Assembly (NCBI GenBank): GCA_023375785.1
Contig: SZWC01004974.1
Coordinates: 123,108 to 163,443 of the forward strand
Direction: 5' to 3'
From: Penium margaritaceum
Taxonomy: Eukaryota; Streptophyta; Zygnematophyceae; Desmidiales; Peniaceae
Length of the DNA stretch: 40,336 bases
The notes below the pieces were generated by a model. The model was not told the DNA's origin, searched no databases, and saw only the letters and a list, made by a program, of their open reading frames with translations. Shown one piece after another: positions 40,220-40,336 of the stretch. Position 1 is the stretch's first letter. Each line of letters opens with the position of its first letter. The position numbers and the translations under genes are program-made.

Positions 40220-40336
40220 TGTTGGAACTCGAGGACAGAGAGATCCTTGGAGCAGCGAGCATGTGGGACTGGAAGGGCATCACTTGTACTAAAAAATGGT
40301 TGTTGAATCACTCAAAATGATGGAGTACATACAGAG
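40220..40336 (-). repeat. Family A LTR (reverse), cut by window edge
   Basis: TGTTGGAACTCGAGG is the reverse of the A LTR end. The following bases match the LTR end in reverse, including the ACATACAGAG corresponding to the TATA region. It was inserted into the B 5' LTR. Confidence 0.85.

Overview
The window reads as transposon-dense nuclear DNA of a land plant. I see no host gene, rRNA or functional tRNA. The evidence for a plant is Ty1/copia polyproteins in the order gag-protease-integrase-RT-RNase H, a classic tRNA-iMet primer-binding site (TGGTATCAGAGC) behind one LTR, a hAT-like BED-finger fragment, and decay rich in CAG to TAG changes, as expected where CHG sites are methylated. I cannot name the species.

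Three copia families can be separated. Family A has LTRs of about 735 bp (TGTTGGG...CCAACA) and a gag with a CCHC knuckle and a poly-Q linker. Family B has LTRs of about 770 bp (TGTTGACC...GGTTGACA). Family C is seen only as a solo LTR of about 765 bp once an assembly duplication is discounted, and it is related to the B LTR. B makes up the framework and A (plus C) is inserted into it.

Layout: 1-447, reverse A LTR. 448-1425, reverse hAT-like fragment. 1426-5348, 5'-truncated A element (A1). 5349-30315, a forward tandem B array of the form internal-LTR-internal-LTR-internal-LTR, in which neighbouring copies share LTRs (6498-8003, 20412-21182, 29546-30315). This array is interrupted by a solo A LTR (6536-7267), a complete A element with CTGGC target duplications (A2, 9324-16313), another solo A LTR (16975-17708) and a 5'-deleted A element (A3, 25283-29508). 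30316-30678, a spacer holding a broken A-like 3' end. 30679-40219, a second tandem B array in reverse, so the two arrays meet tail to tail (LTRs 30679-32188, 33454-34224, 40031-40219). It is interrupted by a solo A LTR with CCTTG duplications (31340-32069) and by the solo C LTR with ATCTC duplications (35356-36438). 40220-40336, a reverse A LTR running out of the window.

All coding regions are pseudogenes, broken by stops, frameshifts, deletions or insertions. A2 is the least damaged: once an assembly duplication is discounted, most of its gag-pol lies in one frame with six internal stops, plus a separate break near the gag start.

Two features stand out. First, all four readable B leaders begin with a site whose consensus, GGGTTATGGGCCCAC, is complementary to the anticodon arm of initiator tRNA-Met, which suggests half-tRNA priming as in Drosophila copia, whereas A uses the tRNA 3' end. 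Second, B and C LTRs carry tRNA-like A-box and B-box motifs in U3 at tRNA spacing (44 or 43 nt), conserved in six copies.

The assembly has defects. Three single Ns (1496, 11531, 36191) each sit between two near-identical direct copies (183, 328 and 317 bp), which looks like unmerged contig overlaps. A 295-N gap (15625-15919) sits where the sister LTR has only about 8 bases.
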